DNA of 12,551 bases from DAOOVD01 sp035369845 (GTDB lineage: Bacteria > Bacillota > Desulfotomaculia > Desulfotomaculales > Pelotomaculaceae): positions 1 through 12,551 of the forward strand of contig DAOOVD010000062.1 of assembly GCA_035369845.1 (NCBI GenBank), read 5' to 3'. A program made the translations under genes and the position numbers. Under the pieces are notes generated by a model that was given only the letters and a program-made list of their open reading frames with translations, did no database searches and was not told the origin of the DNA. Below, piece after piece: positions 1-6,025 of the stretch. How positions within the stretch are numbered: the stretch's first letter is position 1; every line of letters begins with the position of its first letter.

Positions 1-57
1 GCGATCGACTGGCGGTACCCCAGGGGCGGCTTCGGTATCAATTACAGGTACGGGTAA
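1..57 (+). CDS. possible C-terminal tail of an upstream gene (partial)
   Basis: Frame 1 is open from the window edge to a TAA at 55-57 and reads AIDWRYPRGGFGINYRYG. The aromatic- and glycine-rich end would suit the last strand of a beta-rich or surface protein. The other two frames are also open for similar lengths (stops at 65-67 and 85-87), so the frame choice is not secure. GC content drops sharply right after this point, which supports a gene ending here. No family can be named from 18 residues. Confidence 0.3.
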   Translation, partial: AIDWRYPRGGFGINYRYG

Positions 58-258
58 CCCTTTTTAAAAAGGTTTCTCTCTTTATTTGAAAGTTTCCAGT
101 TAAGCATGCGGACAAATTATTCAAAATATTTTGGGTGTTCTAAAAATTAGAATGCTGGAAGGGGGGATTTGTCCCGGTAATTCAGACGTGTATTCATAAT
201 TAAATGGCGGCGTAGTAAGTGGTGTATTTTGAAACTGACAAAACAAGGAGGATCGCTA
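58..258 (+). promoter_or_regulatory. AT-rich leader of the MFS gene with two dyads
   Basis: This spacer has no ORF worth calling. It holds a perfect 14-bp palindrome at 59-72 (CCTTTTTAAAAAGG) and a dyad TTCTAA-AAA-TTAGAA at 138-152, which could be an operator. The best sigma-A-like boxes are TTGTCC (169-174) with TATTCA (191-196), spacer 16. This is a weak match, so the promoter is not fixed. A strong ribosome binding site AAGGAGG lies at 245-251, 7 nt before the ATG at 259. Confidence 0.35.
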
Positions 259-1599
259 ATGAGTCAAGCGGCAACAGAAATAAACACCAAGGTACAGGTG
301 TCCGGCCTGGCAAAAAAAATGCTTCGCTACCGTTGGGTTTGCTACGGTATCTTACTGTTCACCTATGTGTTCGTCTATTTCGACCGTGTCTGTCCAGCCG
401 TCGTGGCACCTGAATTGATGAAGGAATTTGGCCTGACAGCGACTGCGCTGGGTATTCTGTCGTCAATGTATTTCTACCCTTACGCCGCAATGCAGATTCC
501 GTCGGGTGTACTTTCTGACTACCTGGGACCCAGGTTTTCAGTAGGCACCTTTTTCCTTATCGCTGCTGTCGGCACCATCATTTTCGGTCTCGCGCAAAAC
601 TTCGGGATTGCGATTTTCGGCCGCTTCCTGATGGGTGTCGGTGTGGCCGTAGTGTGGATACCCTGTATGAGGATATTGGCCAACTGGTTCCGGCCCAAGG
701 AGTTTGCCACGTTGACGGGCCTGATGCTGACCCTCGGCAACGTCGGCGCCATCATCGCCTCCGCCCCGCTGGCGGTAATAGTGGGCGCAATGGGATGGCG
801 CGCGGCGTTTTACTGGGTAGGCGCAGGCCTGGTAATTGTTGCGTTATTAAACTATATTTTGCTCAGGAACAAGCCGCAGGATATGGGACTGCCCACCGTT
901 TCGGAAATTGACGGAGTTAGTTATTACACATCGGCTGACGGTTCAGACAACGCAACTTTCCTGCAAAACTGCGGCAAGCTGTTTAAAATGAAGAACTACT
1001 GGCTGATAGCGGTCTACGCGTTTATGATTTACGGGACCGTTATGGGATTCCAGGGTCTCTGGTTTGTGCCCTACGCGCAAGACGTTTATGGTCTGTCCAA
1101 ACAGACCGCCGCCAACATGCTGATGCTGTGGCCGATAGGGATGGCTTGCGGCTGCTTCTTCATAGGCCTGGCTTCCGACAGAGTGCTGAAGTCGAGGCGG
1201 AAAGCGTCCCTGTACGGCATGATTATCTATGTAATAACCTGGTTGCCGGTGGTGTTCGGTACGGGTCATATATCTGTGGGGCTTTTCTATCCCCTGCTTT
1301 TCTTCATGGGCTTCTTCTGCGGCAGCTATGTTCCCAACTACGCCCACGTATCAGAAGGGCAGCCGCACAGCTTTATCGCCACGGCGAACGGTATGGTAAA
1401 CATCTGGTATTTCGTCGGCGGAGCATTCTTCCAGACCATTATGGGGCGTATTCTTGACTCCTACGGGAAGGTTGGAGGAAAATTCCCCGTGGAAGCTTAC
1501 CAAAAAGCCTTTTTGATCTGCATAATCGCACTCGTTATCGGGGCAATAGCCATGTACTTTACAGAAGACTCCAAGGAACTGCAGAAGGCGAAGGCTTGA
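259..1599 (+). CDS. major facilitator superfamily permease (organic anion / sugar-phosphate type)
   Basis: This predicted inner-membrane transporter of 446 aa has the usual MFS length, about 12 hydrophobic segments and a hydrophilic central region (about residues 215-245). The MFS loop 2-3 signature appears as GVLSDYLGPR at residues 83-92 with its key Asp at 87. A second copy, GLASDRVLKSRR, falls in the matching loop of the C-terminal half near residue 305, and the first helix contains FDR. These features fit the anion:cation symporter / organophosphate antiporter branch, but the substrate cannot be read from sequence. The start is ATG 259 because AAGGAGG sits 7 nt upstream. An in-frame TTG at 229 lacks such a site and would put the ribosome binding site inside the gene. 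The C-terminus is a short charged tail. A rho-independent terminator follows 16 nt after the stop, so the gene looks monocistronic. Confidence 0.88.
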   Translation: MSQAATEINTKVQVSGLAKKMLRYRWVCYGILLFTYVFVYFDRVCPAVVAPELMKEFGLTATALGILSSMYFYPYAAMQIPSGVLSDYLGPRFSVGTFFLIAAVGTIIFGLAQNFGIAIFGRFLMGVGVAVVWIPCMRILANWFRPKEFATLTGLMLTLGNVGAIIASAPLAVIVGAMGWRAAFYWVGAGLVIVALLNYILLRNKPQDMGLPTVSEIDGVSYYTSADGSDNATFLQNCGKLFKMKNYWLIAVYAFMIYGTVMGFQGLWFVPYAQDVYGLSKQTAANMLMLWPIGMACGCFFIGLASDRVLKSRRKASLYGMIIYVITWLPVVFGTGHISVGLFYPLLFFMGFFCGSYVPNYAHVSEGQPHSFIATANGMVNIWYFVGGAFFQTIMGRILDSYGKVGGKFPVEAYQKAFLICIIALVIGAIAMYFTEDSKELQKAKA

Positions 1600-1615
1600 G
1601 AATTTATACCGGGAG

Positions 1616-1652
1616 GGCATGGGTGGGTTGAGAACTGGCGCCCATGCCTTTT
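1616..1652 (+). terminator. rho-independent terminator after the MFS gene
   Basis: A 10-bp stem (1616-1625 GGCATGGGTG with 1639-1648 CGCCCATGCC, one T-G wobble) has a 13-nt loop and is followed directly by TTTT and a pyrimidine-rich stretch. It lies 16 nt after the permease stop codon. It also overlaps an ATG at 1619 that would otherwise extend the next small ORF, which argues against that start. Confidence 0.8.
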
Positions 1653-1684
1653 CGCTTCAACTTTGCGGGAAGGGCAGAGACATC

Positions 1685-1855
1685 ATGTGCAATCTGATCG
1701 GGGAAGATGAAATAAACTGCAAATGTTCAGACGCAACGTACATCTACGATGACGAGCTTGGCTGGATCAATATCAAGTTATTTCTCTGCAAAATCAGAAA
1801 ATATCTGGAGAATATCGAGCAAGAGCTTGGCAACGGTCTGAGAAAGTCAGGTTGA
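1685..1855 (+). CDS. small Cys-containing protein of unknown function (56 aa)
   Basis: I do not recognise a family. The 56-aa product starts MCNLIGEDEINCKCSD, with cysteines at positions 2, 12 and 14 and another near residue 34. A YIYDDELGW segment follows, then a predicted amphipathic helix (about residues 30-50, LENIEQEL region). ATG 1685 has GGGAAGGG at 1667-1674, 10 nt upstream, which is an acceptable ribosome binding site. The longer frame beginning at ATG 1619 starts inside the terminator stem with only 2 nt between the ribosome binding site and the start, so it is rejected. The stop is 40 nt before coaD and no promoter or terminator separates them, so co-transcription is likely. Codon use is plausible but the ORF is short, so it could be spurious. 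Confidence 0.45.
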   Translation: MCNLIGEDEINCKCSDATYIYDDELGWINIKLFLCKIRKYLENIEQELGNGLRKSG

Positions 1856-1895
1856 GAAACAGGCCTGAACGGTTTGTATCGGGAGGCGATCCGGC

Positions 1896-2474
1896 TTGAG
1901 TACGGCAATTTACCCTGGCAGTTTCGATCCAGTGACCTTCGGTCATCTGGATATCATTGAAAGGGCTTCCTCGCTGTTTGATCGTTTAATTGTATCGGTT
2001 TCCCGCAATCCGGCGAAAAACCCGCTGTTTTCAGTTGAAGAGAGGGTTTCGCTGCTCAGGAGAGTGCTCGTTCCCTATCCCAATGTTGAAGTTGATTCTT
2101 TTACGGGTTTGACGGTGGACTATGCCCTGCACAGGAACGCAAGGTATATCGTGAGAGGGCTGCGGGTGATTTCGGACTTCGAGAATGAATTTTGCATGGC
2201 GCTTACGAATAAAAAATTATCGTGCCAGGTTGAAACGATATTTTTAATGACGAAAGCTGAATATTCGTTCATCAGCTCAAGCGCCGTCAAGGAGGTGGCC
2301 TTTTTCGGCATCCCGCCGAGCGCGCTGAGCGATTTTGTGCCCCCCCCGGTGGAAGAAAAATTACGTGAAAAGTTTTCGATAAGAAGCGTGAACAGCAGGG
2401 ACGTGGTAAATAAAGCGGCCGGTCTCCAGCAGAGGCTTTTCGTACAATATGGTACTTATGTCTCCGAGAAATAA
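1896..2474 (+). CDS. coaD: phosphopantetheine adenylyltransferase (CoaD-type) with C-terminal extension
   Basis: This cytoplasmic enzyme transfers AMP from ATP to 4'-phosphopantetheine to give dephospho-CoA, the fourth step of CoA synthesis. The nucleotidyltransferase signature is intact: YPGSFDPVTFGH with Ser9 and His17 (the (S/T)-x-G-H class), Lys41 in NPAKNP, RGLR with Arg87 and Arg90 followed by SDFENEF, and EYSFISSSAVKEV at 122-134. The usual family length is about 160 aa. This protein has 192, the last ~32 residues (after REKF at 157-160) forming an extra tail with no motif I can name. The start is TTG 1896, with GGGAGG at 1881-1886 spaced 9 nt. In many Firmicutes coaD lies beside rsmD, which is not the case here, so this could be a second copy. 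A hairpin and then a terminator follow the stop. Confidence 0.92.
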   Translation: MSTAIYPGSFDPVTFGHLDIIERASSLFDRLIVSVSRNPAKNPLFSVEERVSLLRRVLVPYPNVEVDSFTGLTVDYALHRNARYIVRGLRVISDFENEFCMALTNKKLSCQVETIFLMTKAEYSFISSSAVKEVAFFGIPPSALSDFVPPPVEEKLREKFSIRSVNSRDVVNKAAGLQQRLFVQYGTYVSEK

Positions 2475-2478
2475 GATT

Positions 2479-2506
2479 CCCGGCACTAAAAACACCGAAT
2501 GCCGGG
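2479..2506 (+). other. hairpin just after coaD
   Basis: A perfect 7-bp inverted repeat, CCCGGCA (2479-2485) and TGCCGGG (2500-2506), with a 14-nt loop begins 5 nt after the coaD stop. There is no T-run after it, so it may protect the mRNA 3' end or assist the real terminator about 50 nt further on. Confidence 0.5.
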
Positions 2507-2552
2507 CGACAACTTACCGCCTTCAGTCCCAAGGTCCCGGATGGTATGTCAG

Positions 2553-2593
2553 CAGTCAAAAGAGGAACGTTTTGACTGTTTCTCTTTTTTTTT
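2553..2593 (+). terminator. rho-independent terminator after coaD
   Basis: A perfect 9-bp stem, CAGTCAAAA (2553-2561) with TTTTGACTG (2570-2578), has an 8-nt loop and is followed by TTTCTC and nine T residues (2585-2593). Its 3' arm contains the -35 hexamer of the etf promoter, so termination of coaD and initiation of etfBA share the same bases. Confidence 0.82.
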
Positions 2594-2600
2594 ATATACT
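2572..2600 (+). promoter_or_regulatory. sigma-A-type promoter for etfBA
   Basis: TTGACT (2572-2577) and TATACT (2595-2600) are separated by exactly 17 nt, each matching the vegetative consensus in 5 of 6 bases. Transcription would start near 2607, giving a leader of about 80 nt. That leader can form two small hairpins: CCGTCT/AGACGG at 2613-2633 and GGCCG/CGGCC at 2652-2674. The second ends about 13 nt before the etfB start, next to its G-rich ribosome binding region. Confidence 0.75.
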
Positions 2601-2687
2601 TCAAACTATGAGCCGTCTAATTCACGCAGACGGTTGCAGCCTCAGCGGGTTGGCCGGTTTGCAAAAAGACGGCCGGGGGGGCGAGAC

Positions 2688-3482
2688 ATGAACATTGCGG
2701 TGTGTATCAAACCGGTGCCGGATCCGAGGTTTTACGGAAATATTTCCGTTGATCCCCGGACCGGGCTGCTTGTGCGCAAAGGCGCGCCGGCGGTGATTAA
2801 CCCGTCGGACAGGAACGCCATTGAGGCGGCCCTGCAATTGAAAGAAAGACACGGGGGCAGGGTGGTGCTGGCAAGCATGGCGCCGCCCGACGCCGGGGAA
2901 GCGCTCAAAGAGGGGCTGGCCATGGGCGCGGACGAGGCCTTCCTTTTAAGCGACCCGGCCTTTGCCGGGGCCGACACTTTGGCAACGGCAAGGGTTTTGG
3001 CCGCCGGATTGAATAAAATCGGGCGTTTCGATCTGATTTTGACGGGGTGCGAAAGCGCGGACGGGGGGACTGCCCATGTGCCCTCACAGTTGGGCGAGAT
3101 GATCGGTTTTCCCCATCTGAATCACGTGCAGGCGTTTTATCTCAAGGGCAGCCTGCTTCATATTGAAAAGAAAACCGAAGACGGCTTCATGGAGTACAGA
3201 TGCCGTCTGCCTGCGGTTCTGGGAGTGACCAGGGATATCAATACTCCCCGCTATATCTCCCTGACGGGGGTAGCGGCGGCGCAGGCCAAACCGTTTACCG
3301 TCTGGGGTCTGGAGGATCTCGGGCTTGAGCCTGCCGTTACAGGCCTTACGGGTTCACCGACGCAACCCGGTGATTTAAGAGTGTCCGAGTTAAAGCGCAA
3401 GGTTGAAATCCTGCGGGGGGAGCCGGAGGAGATCGCTGAAAAAATGGTAACGATCCTGCGTTCCGCGGGCGTATTGGATTAA
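2688..3482 (+). CDS. etfB: electron transfer flavoprotein beta subunit
   Basis: This cytoplasmic subunit pairs with EtfA to carry electrons to or from acyl-CoA dehydrogenases and related flavoenzymes. The 264-aa length is normal. Family landmarks are the N-terminal VCIKPVPD (residues 5-12), INPSDRNAIEAAL (37-49), ALKEGLAMGADEA (72-84), FAGADTLATA (92-101) and the nucleotide-binding region around ADGGTAHVP (124-132). Two positions differ from the form I know best: Pro9 replaces the usual Gln of VKQVPD, and Gly127 stands where DGDT normally has Asp. ATG 2688 is chosen because homology starts there and a G-rich ribosome binding stretch (2675-2683) precedes it. The same frame is open back to about 2499, but that part crosses the terminator and promoter. 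The stop overlaps the etfA ribosome binding site, so the two genes form one unit. Whether the complex bifurcates electrons cannot be decided here. Confidence 0.93.
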   Translation: MNIAVCIKPVPDPRFYGNISVDPRTGLLVRKGAPAVINPSDRNAIEAALQLKERHGGRVVLASMAPPDAGEALKEGLAMGADEAFLLSDPAFAGADTLATARVLAAGLNKIGRFDLILTGCESADGGTAHVPSQLGEMIGFPHLNHVQAFYLKGSLLHIEKKTEDGFMEYRCRLPAVLGVTRDINTPRYISLTGVAAAQAKPFTVWGLEDLGLEPAVTGLTGSPTQPGDLRVSELKRKVEILRGEPEEIAEKMVTILRSAGVLD

Positions 3483-3498
3483 GGAGGATTGGAACGCC

Positions 3499-4518
3499 GT
3501 GCTGAAGGAAAGCGCTGATATTATGGCAGTAGCCGAGCAGGTTGAAGGAAGGCTGAAGGGGGTGTCCTTCGAGCTTGTCGGCAAAGCCCGCGAACTGGCA
3601 CGGGAGAGAGGCGGCCGGGTGTTGGCAGCCGTATTCGGAAGCGGCATCGGTTCACTCGGCGCGGAGCTTGTTGCTTACGGCGCGGACCGGGTTGTTCTGG
3701 TTGACGACTCCCGCCTCGCTCTATACCGGAACGACGCTTACGCCCTGGCACTGGAGGGCCTGATCCGGAAATATTCCCCGGGGATAGTGCTTTTCAGCGC
3801 TTCAACCTGCGGAAGCGAACTGGCTGCCACGACGGCGGCCAGGCTTGGTACGGGCCTTGCCGCCCACTGCGTCGATCTTCGCTTTAATGAGCGGGGAGAG
3901 TTCGTTCAGGTGATCCCGGCGTTTGGGGGAAGGGTGCTGGGCGATGTCTTCTGCCCACGGGCGCGGCCGCAGATGGCCAGCATCAGGCCGGGTGTGTTCA
4001 AAAAACCCGGGAAAGACCCCGCCCGCAGCGGGGAAACAATCAAAGAAGAGGCGATCTTTCCGGCCGGGTTTGAATCGCCTCTGGAGGCCGTCCGGGTGGT
4101 GCGGCGGCAGCCGCCCGGATTACCGCTTGAAGAAGCCGGGGTGGTGGTAGCCGGCGGCTGGGGTGTGGGCAGCGCGGAGGTTTGGCGCGTACTGGAGGAA
4201 CTCGCCGGGGAACTGGGCGCGGCGGTCGGGTGCACAAGACCTGCTCTGGACGAGGGATGGATCAATGATGAGCGCGCCCTGATCGGCGCCAGCGGGAAGA
4301 CGGTCAGGCCGAAGCTGTATATCGGTTTCGGGATCTCCGGCTCCATCCATCATGTTGTAGGAATGAAGGACAGCGGCTTTGTGATAAACGTTAACACCGA
4401 CCCCGCCGCACCCGTTTTCCAGATCTCCGACTGCGGCGTGATTGCCGACGCAAAAGAGTTCATCCCGCTTCTCCTGGAAAAAGTCAGGGAGAGAAAAGCC
4501 GGCTTGCCGAAAGAGTGA
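3499..4518 (+). CDS. etfA: electron transfer flavoprotein alpha subunit
   Basis: This is the FAD-binding partner of EtfB (339 aa, normal length). The N-terminal alpha/beta domain covers about residues 1-200. The C-terminal FAD domain runs from about 205 and shows GAAVGCTRPALDEGW (240-254, with conserved Arg247), SGKTVRPKLYIGFGISGSIHH (265-285) and VNTDPAAPVF before the C-terminal helix. It differs from the common pattern in several places. GGWGVGS (219-225) has Trp221 where GGRG(x)GS usually has Arg. The Gln of the QTGK motif is absent (ASGK, 264-267). IHH replaces IQH, and the usual ADYG is SDCG. The start is GTG 3499 with AAGGAGG at 3481-3487, which overlaps the etfB stop (spacing 11 nt). 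No acyl-CoA dehydrogenase or ETF-quinone reductase gene is in the window, so its electron partner is unknown. Confidence 0.93.
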   Translation: MLKESADIMAVAEQVEGRLKGVSFELVGKARELARERGGRVLAAVFGSGIGSLGAELVAYGADRVVLVDDSRLALYRNDAYALALEGLIRKYSPGIVLFSASTCGSELAATTAARLGTGLAAHCVDLRFNERGEFVQVIPAFGGRVLGDVFCPRARPQMASIRPGVFKKPGKDPARSGETIKEEAIFPAGFESPLEAVRVVRRQPPGLPLEEAGVVVAGGWGVGSAEVWRVLEELAGELGAAVGCTRPALDEGWINDERALIGASGKTVRPKLYIGFGISGSIHHVVGMKDSGFVINVNTDPAAPVFQISDCGVIADAKEFIPLLLEKVRERKAGLPKE

Positions 4519-4549
4519 GTCCGTTACTGAAATATATCTTTATAATATC

Positions 4550-4578
4550 TTTACAAATAAAGGTTTCTGAGGTATAGT
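4550..4578 (+). promoter_or_regulatory. sigma-A-type promoter for the Rrf2 regulator gene
   Basis: TTTACA (4550-4555) and TATAGT (4573-4578) are 17 nt apart, each one base off consensus, in an AT-rich spacer after etfA. The predicted transcription start falls near 4585, at the edge of the dyad AGGAC/GTCCT. No terminator is visible between etfA and this promoter, so read-through from etfBA is possible. Confidence 0.68.
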
Positions 4579-4584
4579 TTATTT

Positions 4585-4601
4585 AGGACAAAAATGGTCC
4601 T
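4585..4601 (+). promoter_or_regulatory. operator-like dyad at the rrf2 transcription start
   Basis: AGGAC (4585-4589) and GTCCT (4597-4601) form an inverted repeat around a 7-nt AT-rich centre. It lies just downstream of the -10 box and 25 nt before the ATG. Many Rrf2 proteins repress their own promoter from such a position, so autoregulation is a reasonable inference. A partial extra half site (TTAGGAT) follows at 4612-4618. Confidence 0.45.
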
Positions 4602-4626
4602 CATTATCTAATTAGGATTGGTTGAA

Positions 4627-5082
4627 ATGCAGTTGACAAGAAAAACAGAATATGCCGTGAGAACGCTTTTGGAACTGGTGGAGAGACCTTTCGGAGAGGT
4701 AGTGCATTCAAGCGAGATTGCAAGGGTCAAGGGGATTCCCGAAGCTTTTCTGAACAAGACAATCCGCGAACTGGCGCGGGCGGGTTTTGTTGAAACGCAA
4801 AGGGGGAAAATGGGTGGAGTCAGGCTGATAAAGCCGGGTGACAGCTTTACCCTGGCAGACGTTGTGGAGGCAATTGAAGGTCCTGTTGCCGTCAATCCGT
4901 GCCTGAGAGAGGGCAACGACTGCCCGAATAAAGCTTCTTGCAGCGTCCGCCAACTGTTAAGCGAGGCCCAGTCGAGTTTTGTCGGGAAATTAAAAGCTGT
5001 AACGTTTACCGACCTGGCCCGGACTGGAAAGGGGAAAAAGAATAAAAAGCCTGCAAACGGCAGGCCGGGAAAAAAGCAATGA
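4627..5082 (+). CDS. Rrf2-family transcriptional regulator, probably Fe-S binding
   Basis: This is a winged-helix DNA-binding protein of 151 aa. The typical N-terminus MQLTRKTEYAVRTLLEL is followed by the helix-turn-helix (about residues 27-50), the wing with RGKMGGVRL (59-67) and the dimer helix (75-84). Three cysteines at 92, 99 and 105 (C-x6-C-x5-C) lie where IscR and NsrR bind their cluster, so this protein probably senses iron-sulfur status, oxygen, NO or redox state; the signal is unknown. The last ~18 residues are a Lys-rich basic tail (GKGKKNKKPANGRPGKKQ), unusual for the family. ATG 4627 is chosen because the domain begins there, with AGGA 9 nt upstream; TTG 4618 has no ribosome binding site. 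The gene ends inside a hairpin that separates it from the moxR-like gene. It could control itself, the downstream cassette or etfBA. Confidence 0.9.
   Translation: MQLTRKTEYAVRTLLELVERPFGEVVHSSEIARVKGIPEAFLNKTIRELARAGFVETQRGKMGGVRLIKPGDSFTLADVVEAIEGPVAVNPCLREGNDCPNKASCSVRQLLSEAQSSFVGKLKAVTFTDLARTGKGKKNKKPANGRPGKKQ
5049..5065 (+). other. short hairpin inside the 3' end of the rrf2 gene
   Basis: GCCTGC (5049-5054) and GCAGGC (5060-5065) form a perfect 6-bp stem with loop AAACG, within the codons of the basic tail and directly before the larger hairpin at 5072-5110. The two in tandem may be an attenuator or RNA stability element. Confidence 0.45.
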
Positions 5083-5110
5083 AAAATCACCTCCGGGGAA
5101 CATTGCTTTT
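5072..5110 (+). terminator. terminator/attenuator hairpin between rrf2 and the moxR-like gene
   Basis: A perfect 10-bp stem, AAAAGCAATG (5072-5081) with CATTGCTTTT (5101-5110), has a 19-nt loop. Two bases of the rrf2 stop codon (5080-5081) are part of the 5' arm. The only T-run is the four T's inside the 3' arm, so termination should be partial. As ribosomes finishing rrf2 would melt the stem, it may couple rrf2 translation to downstream expression. Confidence 0.5.
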
Positions 5111-5128
5111 GAGAGGGGAGGACGCTTG

Positions 5129-6025
5129 ATGAAGTTGAATGAATTGACGGTGAACGGACTATACCGGTCGTTTGAAGAACAGGGTTATATCTGTGAGAAA
5201 AATCTTGTGATCACCGTTTTTCTGGCATTGAAGCTTGGTAAGCCGCTACTGGTGGAAGGAGCCCCCGGTGTGGGCAAGACGGAGATAGGCAAGGTGCTGA
5301 GCCGGATTTTCAACGCTGAATTGATCCGCCTGCAATGCTATGAAGGGCTGGATGAAAACAAGGCCCTGTACGAGTGGAACTATCAAAAGCAGCTCTTGAG
5401 GATCCAGCTTCAGAAGGAAAGTATCGGCACCGAAATGGCGGAGCGGGACCTTTTCAGCTACGAGTACCTGCTGGAAAGACCCCTGCTGAAAGCTATACGG
5501 TCCAGGAAGCCCGTTGTTCTGCTGATTGACGAGGTTGACAAGGTCGAAGAAGAGTTTGAGGCGTTTCTTTTCGAATTGCTGTCGGATTTCCAGGTATCCA
5601 TTCCCGAACTCGGGACCATTGCCGCCGAACAAATTCCGGTAGTGGTGCTGACCAGCAACAGGGAGCGGGAGATTTCGGACGGATTGAGAAGACGCTGCGT
5701 TTATCTGTATATCGACTATCCCACTGTCGAAAAGGAAGTGCGTATTTTACAGGTCAAGGCTCCGGAGGCGGGAGAGAAACTGTCGCGGGAAGTGGCGAAT
5801 GCAGTGAGCCTGATCAGGGCAAATCAGGGAATCAGCAAGAAGCCCGCAATTTCCGAGTCCATCGACTGGGCCAGGGCGCTGGTGGCCCTCGGCGCCGGTT
5901 CACTCGACCAGGAGGTCGTGAAACAGACACTCAATATTGTTTTAAAGAACAAGGAGGATATCGAAACCGTGCAGAGGGAGGTTGGGGTCAAGGCGCTGGC
6001 CGCCTCCGCCCAAAAACATGGTTGA
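5129..6025 (+). CDS. MoxR-type AAA+ ATPase, CoxD-like
   Basis: This is a 298-aa AAA+ ATPase. Walker A is GAPGVGKT (44-51), Walker B is VVLLIDEVDK (129-138, with Asp134/Glu135), sensor 1 is LTSN (174-177) and an Arg-rich LRRRC follows (186-190). The insert LYEWNYQKQLLRIQ (80-93) is typical of the CoxD-like MoxR branch. Such ATPases act with a VWA partner to remodel or mature a metalloenzyme; in aerobic CO dehydrogenase CoxD helps build the Mo-Cu site. The target here is unknown. ATG 5129 is preferred over TTG 5126 because GGGGAGG (5115-5121) is 7 nt from it. The stop overlaps the start of the VWA gene (ATGGTTGA), a strong sign of translational coupling. Confidence 0.9.
   Translation: MKLNELTVNGLYRSFEEQGYICEKNLVITVFLALKLGKPLLVEGAPGVGKTEIGKVLSRIFNAELIRLQCYEGLDENKALYEWNYQKQLLRIQLQKESIGTEMAERDLFSYEYLLERPLLKAIRSRKPVVLLIDEVDKVEEEFEAFLFELLSDFQVSIPELGTIAAEQIPVVVLTSNREREISDGLRRRCVYLYIDYPTVEKEVRILQVKAPEAGEKLSREVANAVSLIRANQGISKKPAISESIDWARALVALGAGSLDQEVVKQTLNIVLKNKEDIETVQREVGVKALAASAQKHG

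Noticed and set aside
229..258. TTG start 10 codons upstream for the MFS permease
   Set aside because: The strong AAGGAGG lies downstream of it at an ideal distance from ATG 259, and the extra residues encode the ribosome binding site itself.
2340..2347. Run of eight C's in coaD as a possible frameshift site
   Set aside because: The frame stays correct through the run (VPPPVEEKLREKF matches the family end), so no frameshift is needed.
2499..2687. Upstream extension of the etfB reading frame by 63 codons
   Set aside because: It runs across the coaD terminator and the etf promoter, and homology to EtfB starts only at the ATG at 2688.
3906..4346. Minus-strand ORF of 146 codons inside etfA
   Set aside because: It is Pro/Ser/Arg-rich antisense shadow of a well-conserved gene in GC-rich DNA, as are similar long antisense frames at 943-1347, 6269-6838 and 10431-11024.
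5982..6017. Alternative TTG start for the VWA gene
   Set aside because: The GGGAGG abuts the TTG with no spacing, and the extra residues are an out-of-frame reading of the conserved end of the MoxR-like gene.
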